Assembly (NCBI RefSeq): GCF_003651225.1
Contig: NZ_RCDB01000002.1
Coordinates: 124,001-188,000, forward strand
Source: Microbacterium telephonicum
GTDB lineage: Bacteria > Actinomycetota > Actinomycetes > Actinomycetales > Microbacteriaceae
Reading direction: 5' to 3'
DNA: 64,000 nt
The notes beneath the pieces were generated by a model. That model saw nothing but the letters and a program-made list of their open reading frames with translations, did not search any database and had not been told where the DNA came from. Both the position numbers and the translations under genes were made by a program. Each line of letters begins with the position of its first letter. The stretch's first letter is position 1. Below, piece after piece: positions 56,059 through 64,000 of the stretch.

Positions 56059-56313
56059 ATGCGGATCGTCGTTTCCGGGACCCATGCCAGCGGGAAGAGC
56101 ACGCTCGTGTCCGACTTCGCTGTTCGCCATCCGGACTTCGTCGTGCTCCCGGACCTTCCGCTGCGCCAGGTGATGAACGACGTCCTGCTGGATTTCGTCG
56201 CAGATGACGAGATCGTCGGCGCAGGCCGGAACGTCGTCGAGATCGCAGGCAGCCGGACCGAAAGGCTCGCAGCCCTCGAAGCGCTCCTCATTCCTGCGCC
56301 CCGTCACCCCTGA
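56059..56313 (+). pseudogene. Shortened P-loop (AAA/kinase-like) protein, probably internally deleted
   Basis: Only 84 residues. The start MRIVVSGTHASGKSTLVSDF is a complete Walker A region of the AAA/kinase-like proteins that are normally about 170-200 residues long. The second half (VEIAGSRTERLAALEALL) looks like the usual C-terminal segment of such proteins. Walker B and the lid are missing, so the middle seems to have been lost in frame. It may be non-functional or a retained mini-protein. The 127 bases before it hold no clear gene. Confidence 0.55.
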
Positions 56314-56473
56314 GATCCCTGCGGCCCTTCCGCGGTGGGGCGTCCTGCTCAGGGGGCGCTGCCGCCAGGGCCGCCCCCTATGTCGCCGGCCGATCCGGTC
56401 TCTGCTTGGAGTGCGACGTAGACGTCGGGCGACCCGCAGGGTGATAGGTTCGCGGCAACGGACGGGAGACCCG

Positions 56474-56650
56474 ATGGCTGAGAAGAAGACGTCGATCTGG
56501 ACCCGCCTCGTGCGCCTCGTGCGACCCGAGGTGCAGACCTACGAGACCCGAAGCGCCGGCGGCATGGAGACCGAGCAGCTCGGCAGCCAGCTCTATCAGG
56601 CGACCGACGGCCGCCGCCACGGCGGCACGAGCCAAATCGGCGGCCACTGA
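56474..56650 (+). CDS. Small basic hypothetical protein
   Basis: A 58-residue product starting MAEKKTSIWTRLVRLVRPEV and ending in Gly/His/Arg-rich sequence. GGGAG is well placed before ATG 56474, and TAGGTT near 56445 could be its -10 hexamer. No family is recognised, and no membrane helix is evident. Support rests on the start signals and codon use. Confidence 0.5.
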   Translation: MAEKKTSIWTRLVRLVRPEVQTYETRSAGGMETEQLGSQLYQATDGRRHGGTSQIGGH

Positions 56651-56694
56651 CCGCCAGGCCTCCGCCGCGCCGCGCGCCCGATCGCGGGCGCGCT

Positions 56695-57036
56695 TCAGGA
56701 GGCAGGGTCGAAGCCGAACGCGCGCAACTCCTGCGCGCAACGGCAGGCCGTCGCGATCTTCGCGGCCCACTCGATCGCCGCCTCGCGTGTCGGCAGGTTC
56801 AGCACCGTGTATCCGCCCTCGATGGTGCGCGTCTGCGGGTACGTGCCCTCGGTGACGATTCCCTGGCCCGAGACCATGACCGGAGCCACGGTCTCGTCGA
56901 TGCCGCCGCCGAAGACGTACACGCCCGCCTGCTTGGCCTCCTCGATCACCGCGTGCGAGTCGGCGACCACCTGGTCGAACTCGCCCTCGGGGATGACCAT
57001 GGCCGAACTCGGGAACGAGATCAGGTAATGGGTCAT
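56695..57036 (-). CDS. YciI-like (YCII domain) protein
   Basis: A 113-residue YCII-domain protein, a ferredoxin-like fold often linked to sigma-factor operons. Visible elements are HYLISFPSSAMV, DQVVADSHAVIEEAKQAGVYVFGGGI and the IEGGYTVLNLPTREAAIEWAAKIA segment. Enzymatic activity is unproven. TAGGCT seven bases before ATG 57036 on the minus strand supports that start over the longer frame. Confidence 0.83.
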   Translation of the reverse strand: MTHYLISFPSSAMVIPEGEFDQVVADSHAVIEEAKQAGVYVFGGGIDETVAPVMVSGQGIVTEGTYPQTRTIEGGYTVLNLPTREAAIEWAAKIATACRCAQELRAFGFDPAS

Positions 57037-57085
57037 GCTGCGGAGCCTACGCCCGCCGTCGTGCCTGCGGGCTACCATGGAGCGC

Positions 57086-57205
57086 ATGGCCACCTCGAAC
57101 CTGCCCACCCCCACGCTCCAGCCCGTCACCGACGAGAAGAACCTCATCGTCGTCGCCGACGAGGGCGCCTCGTGCTGTGGCGGGGGCTGCTGCTCCACCA
57201 ACTGA
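57086..57205 (+). CDS. Cys-rich 39-residue peptide
   Basis: A short gene with a strong actinobacterial start context: TACCAT seven bases before ATG 57086. The product is a mostly polar 28-residue stretch followed by GASCCGGGCCSTN, with four cysteines in nine residues at the C-terminus. It could bind metal or be a modified peptide; no processing enzyme lies next to it. An in-frame ATG at 57077 is possible. It is divergent from the YciI gene. Confidence 0.55.
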   Translation: MATSNLPTPTLQPVTDEKNLIVVADEGASCCGGGCCSTN

Positions 57206-57228
57206 GCGCACCCCACGCGGACGCGGCG

Positions 57229-57609
57229 TCACGCCGTCGAGTCCGCCCAGGCTGCGAGATCCACACCGTGATTGTCGGGTGACGCGAGCGTCCACCACTT
57301 CGGCGCCGCCGAATCGTCGGCGATCCGCCCGCCCGCGGCGACCGCGGCGGCGACACGCGTCTCGGCCACGTCGGCGGGGACCGAGATGTCGACATGGGTG
57401 CGCCCCCGTCCGGGCCGTGGCGGCGTGAGCTCGTGGAACCACAGATGTGGACCGCGTCGCTGCGGGTCGACACCGGCTTCCTGCGCGACGGCGATGCCGA
57501 TGACGGCGAGCTGCGACGGATCGCTCTCCAGCCCCAGCGCCTTCGCCTCGGCGCTCACCGCCGCCGCGAGGTCGGCATCCGCCCTGCTCGCTCGGTAGCG
57601 TGGACGCAT
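57229..57609 (-). CDS. VOC-like protein, possibly internally shortened
   Basis: About 126 residues. The second half is a clear VOC domain (RRGPHLWFHELTPPRPGRGRTH, then AAPKWWTLASPDNHGVDLAAW). The N-terminal part (RYRASRADADLAAAVSAEAKALGL) resembles the helix that precedes such domains in longer proteins. The first beta-alpha-beta unit normally between them seems to be missing, so an in-frame deletion is suspected. The start is uncertain: ATG 57609 overlaps the divergent AKR start. Confidence 0.6.
   Translation of the reverse strand: MRPRYRASRADADLAAAVSAEAKALGLESDPSQLAVIGIAVAQEAGVDPQRRGPHLWFHELTPPRPGRGRTHVDISVPADVAETRVAAAVAAGGRIADDSAAPKWWTLASPDNHGVDLAAWADSTA
57596..57601 (+). promoter_or_regulatory. 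Leaderless -10 hexamer for the AKR gene
   Basis: TAGCGT, six bases before ATG 57608; it also lies inside the first codons of the divergent VOC gene. Confidence 0.55.
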
Positions 57610-58483
57610 GCACGCCATCCCGCTCACCCCGGTGCTGCTCGGCGCCTCGTCTCTCGGAACCCGCGACGGCGCCGACACCCTCGCCGACGCGCTGCTGCAT
57701 TCGCGGCTCGGCGGGGTCGACACGTCGAACAACTACGCCCAGGGACGCAGTGAGGCGCTGCTCGGCGACGCCGTACGTCGCGCCGGCGGCCTGCCGGCGG
57801 GCACGCTCGTCTACAGCAAAGCGGATGCCGACCCCGACGGGGTGTTCGACGGCGACCGCGTGCGCCGCTCGCTCGAGGAGTCGCTGACCCGGCTCGGACT
57901 CGACCGGCTGCCGCTCTACCACCTGCACGACCCGTACTCCCTGAGCCTGTCGGAGGCCATGGCGCCCGGCGGTGCGGTCGAGGCGCTGCTGCAAGCACGG
58001 GACGAGGGCGTGATCGGCGCGATCGGCATCGCGTCGGGCACGATGGCGCAGGTGCACGGCTACGTCGAGACCGGCGCGTTCGACGCCGTGCTCTCGCACA
58101 ACCGGTACACCCTCGTCGACCGGATGGCGGAGGAGACCTTCCGGCTGGCTCGCGAGCTGCGGATGACGGTCATCAACGCCGCACCGTTCGGCGGCGGAAC
58201 GCTCGCGAACGGATCGTCGAGCTACGGGTACCGCGAGATGCCGGCCGCCTTCGCCGCGCACCTCGACCGAGTGCGCGCCCTCGCACGCGGGAACGGCGTC
58301 GACCTCGCCGCCGCGGCGCTGCAGTTCTCGCTGCGCAGCCCGCTGGTCGACGCGACCGTCGTCGGCATCACCAGCACCGCCCGACTCGACGCCCTGGGCA
58401 CCCTGCTCGAGCGGACGGTGCCCGACGAGTTCTTCGACGCCGTCGACGCCCTCGGCGCAGCGCCCGCCAGCGGCAACGACTGA
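57608..58483 (+). CDS. Aldo/keto reductase
   Basis: A 291-residue NAD(P)H-dependent reductase of the AKR barrel fold. Catalytic residues appear as Asp/Tyr in GVDTSNNYAQGRSE, Lys in TLVYSKADAD and His in LYHLHDPYSL. This subtype is often called an L-fucose or D-threo-aldose dehydrogenase-like protein, but the substrate is unknown. It is convergent with the ybdK-like gene, four bases between the stops. Confidence 0.88.
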   Translation: MHAIPLTPVLLGASSLGTRDGADTLADALLHSRLGGVDTSNNYAQGRSEALLGDAVRRAGGLPAGTLVYSKADADPDGVFDGDRVRRSLEESLTRLGLDRLPLYHLHDPYSLSLSEAMAPGGAVEALLQARDEGVIGAIGIASGTMAQVHGYVETGAFDAVLSHNRYTLVDRMAEETFRLARELRMTVINAAPFGGGTLANGSSSYGYREMPAAFAAHLDRVRALARGNGVDLAAAALQFSLRSPLVDATVVGITSTARLDALGTLLERTVPDEFFDAVDALGAAPASGND

Positions 58484-58487
58484 CGGT

Positions 58488-59600
58488 TCACGGCACCCGG
58501 GCCGACGCCGTTCGTCGCGCCTCATGCTGCGGGTGAGCCATCGCGTCGCGATACAGCTGCGCGAGGGCGGGCACGCCGTGCCGGCGGGCGTCCCACTGGC
58601 GCCTCGCCCCCGTGCCGAAGCGCAGGATCCGTCCGAGGAATCCCTCGACGAGGTCGAGGTCGCCGTGTGCGGTAAGCGCCGGACCCGCCGCAGCGAGCAG
58701 CGAGCGCACCGCGTGCCGCGCCGGGCCCACCGTCGCGCTCACGGGGTCCAGGAGGGTGCCCGACAGGCCATGCCGCGCGGCATGCCAGAGAGCGGCGTCC
58801 CAGACGCCGGCGGCCGGTTCGACGGGACGCACATCGCGCGTGCGCCCGTCGACGAGTGCGCGGATGAGCGCAGCGAGGGGCACGGCGTCGTCGGCAGACA
58901 GCTGCGCGTCGCACACGCGCACTTCGACGGTGGAATGCGTCGCCGACACGCGCACGTTCCAGTTGACGGTGCCCGCGTCGCTCGTCGCGCCGAGTCCGCC
59001 GTGCGCCGAGACGGTGCGGTCGAGGTCGGCGGCATCCGCGAACAGCGGCGGGATGCCGTGGGTCGTCCAGCGCCGGCCGTGCAGGGCGCGCCAGCTGGCG
59101 AAACCGGTATCGCGGCCGCGCCAGAACGGTGAGTCCGCCGACAGGGCCAGCAGCAGCGGAAGCCACGGGCGGAGGGCGTTCGAGGCATCGACACCGTCGT
59201 CACGGTCGGTGCGCGCCACGTGCACATGCAACCCGTTGATCTGGTGCTCGTCGGCGAGTCCGGCGATGTCGTCGGCGATCCGCTCGTAACGGGCGTCGGC
59301 ATGCACACGCGATCCCGCACCGATGTCGTACGGAGTGCCCGCGCCGCACGCGAGCACGCCGTGCGCGCGCGACCAGTCATACAGGTGCCGCCGGAAGACC
59401 GTCAGCTCCGCGAGAGCCTCGGCGGCACGGGTGAGTACGGGGGAGACGTATTCGACCTGTGACGCGCGGAACTCGTGCGTCACGCCCGCTCCCGCGGCCC
59501 GCAGCTCGGCGACCGCCTGTGCGCCGACGTCGACGGTCGCGAGCGACGACGGGTCCAGGAGCACGAACTCCTCTTCGATCCCGAACGTCAGCGTCGACAT
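58488..59600 (-). CDS. YbdK-type carboxylate-amine ligase (GCS2 family)
   Basis: A 370-residue ATP-dependent ligase of the glutamate-cysteine ligase 2 family. Conserved parts are LTFGIEEEFVLLDP at the start, INGLHVHVARTD and TVNWNVRVSATHSTVEVRVCD. YbdK has weak glutamate-cysteine ligase activity; the true substrate is unsettled. TAGCGT lies six bases before ATG 59600 on the minus strand, supporting a leaderless start. Confidence 0.9.
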   Translation of the reverse strand: MSTLTFGIEEEFVLLDPSSLATVDVGAQAVAELRAAGAGVTHEFRASQVEYVSPVLTRAAEALAELTVFRRHLYDWSRAHGVLACGAGTPYDIGAGSRVHADARYERIADDIAGLADEHQINGLHVHVARTDRDDGVDASNALRPWLPLLLALSADSPFWRGRDTGFASWRALHGRRWTTHGIPPLFADAADLDRTVSAHGGLGATSDAGTVNWNVRVSATHSTVEVRVCDAQLSADDAVPLAALIRALVDGRTRDVRPVEPAAGVWDAALWHAARHGLSGTLLDPVSATVGPARHAVRSLLAAAGPALTAHGDLDLVEGFLGRILRFGTGARRQWDARRHGVPALAQLYRDAMAHPQHEARRTASARVP

Positions 59601-59606
59601 GCTCCG

Positions 59607-59612
59607 ACGCTA
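59607..59612 (-). promoter_or_regulatory. Leaderless -10 hexamer for the ybdK-like gene
   Basis: TAGCGT on the minus strand, followed by CGGAGC and the ATG at 59600. Confidence 0.6.
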
Positions 59613-59674
59613 GGGCGACCGTTGCGGTGCGGGAGCGGGGTTGCGCGCCGCACCCGGGTGTGCATCATCCGGGC

Positions 59675-60007
59675 TCAGAGGTCGGCCGTTCCGGCGTCGG
59701 CGTCCACCCCGGCTTCGGGCTCCTCGACCAGCTGCAACCCCGCGGGGGAGTTGGCCTCCTCGGAGAGGAGCTCGATCCAGGCGAGGGACAGCGCGCCGGA
59801 CCGCCTGCGCCGGTACGAGAACTGCAGTGACGCGTCGGGATGCAGCCACATGACGCTGCGGCCGCTGCCCTCGTGCGGCGGCTGCGACCAGGAGAAGTAG
59901 AAGGACTCGCCGCGTCGCAGCTTCTCGGCGATGACGACCTGCAGATGCGCGAGGGTGCGATCGTCGATCTCCAGTCTCACCGACTGCTCGTACACCAGAC
60001 GTCCCAC
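59675..60007 (-). CDS. DUF7882-type small protein
   Basis: A 110-residue protein matching the small Microbacteriaceae family sometimes mislabelled as an ATP-dependent DNA ligase: MGRLVYEQSVRLEIDDRTLAHL split as the N-terminal beta-helix unit, then VVIAEKLRRGESFYFSW, a WLHP strand and a C-terminal acidic tail (VEEPEAGVDADAGTADL). No ligase motif is present. GGGAGG lies before GTG 60007. Function is unknown. Confidence 0.75.
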   Translation of the reverse strand: MGRLVYEQSVRLEIDDRTLAHLQVVIAEKLRRGESFYFSWSQPPHEGSGRSVMWLHPDASLQFSYRRRRSGALSLAWIELLSEEANSPAGLQLVEEPEAGVDADAGTADL

Positions 60008-60099
60008 GCGGCGGCCTCCCGGACGCCATCGTCACCCGGAGGGGACCACCGGGCCGACGGCGGGTCCGCCACGCGAAACGGATGTGCGATCCGCGAACG

Positions 60100-61038
60100 T
60101 CAGCGGTGCGCGCGACGGGTCTGCGCCGGGTTGACCCCGTAGGCCGCGCGGTACAGCGCGGCGAAACGGGCACCGTGGCCGAAGCCCCAGCGTGCGGCGA
60201 TCTCGCCGACGCTCCCGGCATGCGGGTCGCACAGGTCGGCGTGTGCTCCCGAGAGGCGCACCTGGCGCAGTCGGTCGCGCGGGGACGTGCCGAGCGCGCG
60301 ACGGAACGCGTACTGCAGCCCGCGCGGTGTGATGCCCGCGGCCCGGGCGATGTCGTCGACCGTGATCGGCTCGTGCGCGTGCGCGTCGATGAAAGCGAGT
60401 GCGCGTCGCACGGTCGCCGGCGCCGCGGATCGCTGCGTCGCCCCGTCGACGGCGGTGGCGAATGCGGGGGAGAAGGCGCTGAGTGTCACGTGCAGCGCAT
60501 GCCGTGCCACCTCCGTGTGCAGCAGTGGTGCGGGATCGGATGCCGGATCACGGAGCGTCTGGGCCGCGTAGCGGAAGGCGCGTTGCCACGCTCCGCCGAC
60601 CGCCGGGTCGGGACGCGCGTCGGCGATGCCCAGCACGAAGGCGTCGTCTCCCGTCATCCGCCGCGCTTGCCGCTGCGCCTCGGCACGATCGAAGACGAAC
60701 GCCTGCACCCGTGCCCGCCCGTCCCAGCGGGCCTCGACCGGACGCTCCGTGGTGGCCCAGGGCAGCCGGGAGACGAGGGGGCCGTGCGTGTCCCAGGCGC
60801 CGCCGTCGTCGGCGACCAGACGGCAGACCATGAGCTGCTCGTCGGGGGCCACGCGCGAGTGCACGGCGGCGTTCAGCTCGTACTCGATGACCGCCAGACC
60901 GTCGACGGTGGCCGAGTCCCAGGCGAACGCGAACCGGTGGGGGACGACGCCGTGCAGGCGCGCCGAGGGGACGAATCGCTGCCAGACGTCCTCGACGGCC
61001 GCGGTGCCCGTCGTGCGCAGGCGTAGTCGGTCGATCAT
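60100..61038 (-). CDS. AraC-family transcriptional regulator
   Basis: A 312-residue regulator with a variable N-terminal sensing region (about 1-200) and a C-terminal double helix-turn-helix (about 210-310): ITVDDIARAAGITPRGLQYAFRRALG and GSVGEIAARWGFGHGARFAALYRAAYG. The effector is unknown. The ribosome site GAGGAG stands before the ATG. It is downstream of and co-directional with the DHA2 exporter gene, with 87 bases between them. Confidence 0.9.
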   Translation of the reverse strand: MIDRLRLRTTGTAAVEDVWQRFVPSARLHGVVPHRFAFAWDSATVDGLAVIEYELNAAVHSRVAPDEQLMVCRLVADDGGAWDTHGPLVSRLPWATTERPVEARWDGRARVQAFVFDRAEAQRQARRMTGDDAFVLGIADARPDPAVGGAWQRAFRYAAQTLRDPASDPAPLLHTEVARHALHVTLSAFSPAFATAVDGATQRSAAPATVRRALAFIDAHAHEPITVDDIARAAGITPRGLQYAFRRALGTSPRDRLRQVRLSGAHADLCDPHAGSVGEIAARWGFGHGARFAALYRAAYGVNPAQTRRAHR

Positions 61039-61125
61039 CGGGCTCTCCTCACCGCTTCGATCCTCACACGGCGCCGCGGGTGCGCTGCGCCGTGCGCGGG
61101 ATGCGAGTCGGCCGTGCTGCGCCGG

Positions 61126-62634
61126 TCAGTGACCGGCGGGCATGCCCTCCGGCGCGTCGGCGGGCTTGCGGATGAAGAACGCGCTGATCAGCAGCGGGGT
61201 GCCGATGATCGCCGCGAGCAGGAACGCCGCCCGGGCTCCGGCGGCGCCGGCGGCCGCCTCGGCAGCCCCGGCCGCGGCCTGCGACGCGCTCACCGAGGAC
61301 ATGACCGTGATGAGCAGGGCGATGCCGGCCGCTCCGGCGACCTGCTGGATCGTCGAGACCGTCGCGGAGCCGTAGGAGTAGTACTTCGGCTCGAGCGAGC
61401 CCAGCGACGCGGTGAACAGCGGCGTGAACGACATCGCGAGCCCCACCGACAGCAGGGTCTGCGTGACCACGAGTGCCCACACCGGCGTGGACTCGGTGAG
61501 CGTCGTGAACCACCACAGGATGGCGAGCACGATCACGGTGCCCGGCAGCAGCAGCACGCGCGTGCCCCAGCGGTCGTAGATGCGGCCGATGACGGGTCCG
61601 AGCAGGCCCATCGCGAGGGCGCCCGGCAGCACGACGAGCCCGGCATCCGTGGCCGACATGCCCATCGGGCCCTGCATGAACAGCGGCAGGGCCGTGATCG
61701 TGCCGAAGAACGCGAGCGACATGACCGCGAAGTGGGCCACCGAGAGCGAGAAGTTGGCGGAGCGGAAGATGCGCAGATCGAGCAGCGCGTCGTCGACCTT
61801 CTGCAGCACGAGCTGACGCCACACGAACAGGCCGAGGGCGACGACGCCGATCGACAGCGACACGACGAGCGTGACGGTCGCCAGCCCCGAGGCGGCCTGG
61901 GCGGCCGCGTCGGTCGCCCCACCGTGACCGCCGCCGCCGATCTGGCTGAGGCCGAACACGAGACCGCCGAATCCGAGGGCCGACAGCAACACCGAGAGGA
62001 TGTCGAGGGGGGCGTGGCTGGTCTCGCCGAGGTTCTGGATCCACTTGACCCCGACCGCGAGGGCGAGGACGGCGATCGGCAGGACGATCGCGAAGATCCA
62101 GCGCCAGCTGAGGTTGTCGAGCACGAGGCCCGACATCGTCGGCCCGATCGCGGGGGCGAGCGAGATGACGACGCTCACGCGGCCCATCATCCGACCGCGC
62201 AGGTGCGCGGGGACCACCGTCATGAGGGTCGTCATCAGCAGCGGCATCATGACCGCGGTGCCGGATGCCTGCACGACGCGGCCGACGAGCAGCACCTCGA
62301 AGCCCGGAGCGACGAGCGCGATGAGGGTGCCGGTGGAGAACAGTCCCATCGCGGTGGCGAACATCGCACGCGTCGAGAAGCGGCGCAGCAGGAACCCGGT
62401 GGTGGGGATGACGACGGCCATCGTCAGCATGAACGCGGTGGTGAGCCACTGCGCGGTGACCTCGGTGATGTCGAGGTCGTGCACGAGGTGGGGGATCGCG
62501 ACGCCCATCGTCGTCTCGTTGAGGATCGCGACGAATGCGGCGGCGAGCAGCAGCCAGATGACCCGGTTCTCCTTCGCGCCCACGGTGGTGGGCGGCGTGG
62601 CCGGAACGGTGCGGACGGTGTCGGTGGTAGCCAA
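61126..62634 (-). CDS. DHA2-type MFS drug exporter (EmrB/QacA-like)
   Basis: A 502-residue, 14-helix proton-driven efflux protein. Motif A-like loops (TTGFLLRRFSTRAMF), motif C-like GPTMSGLVLDNLSWRWIF and the N-terminal FVAILNETTMGVAIPHL helix fit the DHA2 family. A TTG start at 62634 is proposed because GAGGAG lies seven bases upstream and no ATG or GTG is near; longer frames add unrelated sequence. It is divergent from the ABC exporter. Confidence 0.88.
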   Translation of the reverse strand: MATTDTVRTVPATPPTTVGAKENRVIWLLLAAAFVAILNETTMGVAIPHLVHDLDITEVTAQWLTTAFMLTMAVVIPTTGFLLRRFSTRAMFATAMGLFSTGTLIALVAPGFEVLLVGRVVQASGTAVMMPLLMTTLMTVVPAHLRGRMMGRVSVVISLAPAIGPTMSGLVLDNLSWRWIFAIVLPIAVLALAVGVKWIQNLGETSHAPLDILSVLLSALGFGGLVFGLSQIGGGGHGGATDAAAQAASGLATVTLVVSLSIGVVALGLFVWRQLVLQKVDDALLDLRIFRSANFSLSVAHFAVMSLAFFGTITALPLFMQGPMGMSATDAGLVVLPGALAMGLLGPVIGRIYDRWGTRVLLLPGTVIVLAILWWFTTLTESTPVWALVVTQTLLSVGLAMSFTPLFTASLGSLEPKYYSYGSATVSTIQQVAGAAGIALLITVMSSVSASQAAAGAAEAAAGAAGARAAFLLAAIIGTPLLISAFFIRKPADAPEGMPAGH

Positions 62635-62746
62635 AGGGGGACTCCTCGTGGATGAGCGCGGGAAGTCGACCCGAGAGCCGGGACGAACTCTCACCCTAAC
62701 GGCGCGGTCCGACACGGCATTCCCGATCCGGTGACACGATTTGGTC

Positions 62747-64000
62747 ATGAGTATGGGTGGGCCAGGCGGCGGACATCCCGGCGGGCGACCCGGGTTCCGC
62801 GGCGTGGACGAGGCGGCGCAGCGTCGGCAGAACGCCGATGCCCCCCACATCGAGGGACTGGGACGCCGAGTGGTGGCGCTCTTCCGCCCCTACACGGGTC
62901 GCCTCGTCGTCACCGGCGCGCTGGTCGTGCTGGGCGCGGCGATCGCGGTCATCCCGCCGCTGATCGTGCAGCGCATCTTCGACGAGGCGCTCTTCCCGGT
63001 CGACGGTGGCGCCCCCGACCTGCCCTTGCTGGCACAGCTCGTCGCGGCCACCATCGGGCTGTACCTGCTGTCGGCGGCCATCGGGGTCGTGCAGACCTGG
63101 CTGACCTCGACGGTGGGCAACCGGGTGACCGGAGATCTGCGGGTGCGGCTGTTCGAACACCTGCAGTCGATGGAACTCGCCTTCTTCACCCGCACCAAGA
63201 CGGGTGTCATCCAATCGCGCCTCCAGAACGACGTGGGCGCGGTGTCGGGTGTGCTCACGAACACGCTCACCAGCATCCTGGGCAACGCCGTGACGGTCGT
63301 CTCGGCGCTGGTGGCCATGATCATCATCGACTGGCGGCTGACGCTCATCTCGGTCGCCCTCATGCCCGTGCTGGTGCTCGTGCAGCGGCGCGTCGGTCAG
63401 GTGCGCGCGCGGATCGCCGGGCAGACGCAGGAGTCGCTGTCGGAGCTCACCTCGATCACGCAGGAGACCCTGAGCGTGTCCGGCGTGCTCCTGTCGAAGG
63501 CGTTCAACCGGCAGGGCGCAGAATCGGCGCGATACCAGGACGAGAACCGCAACCAGGTCGCCCTGCAGATCAAACGCGCCATGAGCGGTCAGGGATTCTT
63601 CGCCGTCGTGCAGGTGATCATGGCGTCGGTCCCGGCACTCATCTACCTCGTCGCGGGGTGGCTCATCGGCGCCGGCACCGACGCGATCACCGCGGGGACG
63701 ATCGTCGCGTTCACGACCGTGCAGGCGCGGCTGCTGCAGCCGCTCATGGGGCTGCTGCGCGTCTCGCTCGACCTGCAGACCTCGGCGGCGATCTTCGCGC
63801 GCATCTTCGAGTACCTCGATCTGCGACCCGCGATCGCCGACCCCCCGCGCGCCGCCCGGGTGGACGACGCTCCCGGTCCCGTCGGACGCATCGAGTTCCG
63901 CGATGTCGTCTTCCGGTATCCGGATGCCGCGCCCTCGACGCGGCCGTCGCTGGACGGCGTGTCCTTCGTCGCCGAGCCGGGTCAGCACGTCGCGTTCGTC
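62747..64000 (+). CDS. ABC exporter, fused membrane and ATPase domains (cut by window edge)
   Basis: The first 418 codons of an ABC-type multidrug/lipid exporter half-transporter. A Gly/Pro-rich N-terminus precedes the six-helix membrane domain (about 45-345), with ELAFFTRTKTGVIQSRLQNDVGAVSG as the coupling region. The start of the nucleotide-binding domain (IEFRDVVFRYPDA) follows; Walker A falls beyond base 64000. CACGAT six bases before ATG 62747 supports the start; ATG 62753 is also in frame. Confidence 0.9.
   Translation, partial: MSMGGPGGGHPGGRPGFRGVDEAAQRRQNADAPHIEGLGRRVVALFRPYTGRLVVTGALVVLGAAIAVIPPLIVQRIFDEALFPVDGGAPDLPLLAQLVAATIGLYLLSAAIGVVQTWLTSTVGNRVTGDLRVRLFEHLQSMELAFFTRTKTGVIQSRLQNDVGAVSGVLTNTLTSILGNAVTVVSALVAMIIIDWRLTLISVALMPVLVLVQRRVGQVRARIAGQTQESLSELTSITQETLSVSGVLLSKAFNRQGAESARYQDENRNQVALQIKRAMSGQGFFAVVQVIMASVPALIYLVAGWLIGAGTDAITAGTIVAFTTVQARLLQPLMGLLRVSLDLQTSAAIFARIFEYLDLRPAIADPPRAARVDDAPGPVGRIEFRDVVFRYPDAAPSTRPSLDGVSFVAEPGQHVAFV

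Overview
The window is 64 kb of very GC-rich, densely coding DNA from an actinobacterium. The best fit is a member of Microbacteriaceae, probably Microbacterium or a close relative. Reasons: many GTG starts, frequent 1-4 base gene overlaps, promoters of the form TAGNNT about 6 bases before the start codon, a DUF7882-type gene, and a gene order close to the Mycobacterium tuberculosis Rv1021-Rv1112 region as I recall it (mazG, eno, divIC, DUF501, greA, DUF4307, trhA, uppS, phoH2, fum, glpX, DUF4245, xseB, xseA, ispH, ychF). No rRNA, CRISPR array, prophage, transposase or integrase was seen. One tRNA is present.

Layout. 1-5.8 kb: 5' part of ppc, nhaA, mazG, hisS, an SGNH hydrolase and a DUF4442 gene. 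5.9-8.5 kb: a GntR/DUF1648 pair, a small DUF1905/YdeI-type gene and an O-methyltransferase. 8.5-13.8 kb: eno, a DivIC/FtsB-like gene, DUF501, an orphan subtilase and a type II NADH dehydrogenase, followed by a tRNA with a UAA anticodon. 14-18.6 kb: a large alpha/beta hydrolase, a VOC/MarR divergent pair, and a DUF222-HNH gene embedded in palindromic REP-like repeats. 18.6-25.4 kb: a four-gene ABC exporter operon. 25.4-31.1 kb: an alanine-racemase-fold enzyme with a lactone oxidase, then lemA, an AI-2E-type transporter and ilvA. 31.1-50.8 kb: the conserved housekeeping block from greA to ychF.

50.9-55.9 kb is an accessory arsenic and metal resistance block: arsR, arsO-like, arsN-like, arsC, an aquaporin, a second ArsR-family regulator and an MFS pump. 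It lacks ArsB and Acr3, so the aquaporin is the only evident arsenite exit. 56-64 kb is a mixed region with a shortened P-loop gene, a Cys-rich 39-residue peptide, YciI, VOC, AKR, YbdK, DUF7882 and AraC genes, and a divergent pair of exporters (DHA2-type MFS and a partial ABC exporter).

Central carbon metabolism is well represented (ppc, eno, fba, glpX, fum, carbonic anhydrase), as are isoprenoid and cell-wall supply (ispH, short Z-prenyl synthase) and DNA or nucleotide upkeep (mazG, xseAB, rmuC, a DnaQ-like exonuclease). The most unusual features are the REP array bracketing the DUF222-HNH gene, a palindrome inserted in frame within mazG, the structured leader before phoH2, the aquaporin-based ars operon with its clear operators, the class I tRNA with a UAA anticodon, and the absence of mca from an otherwise conserved greA-uppS neighbourhood.
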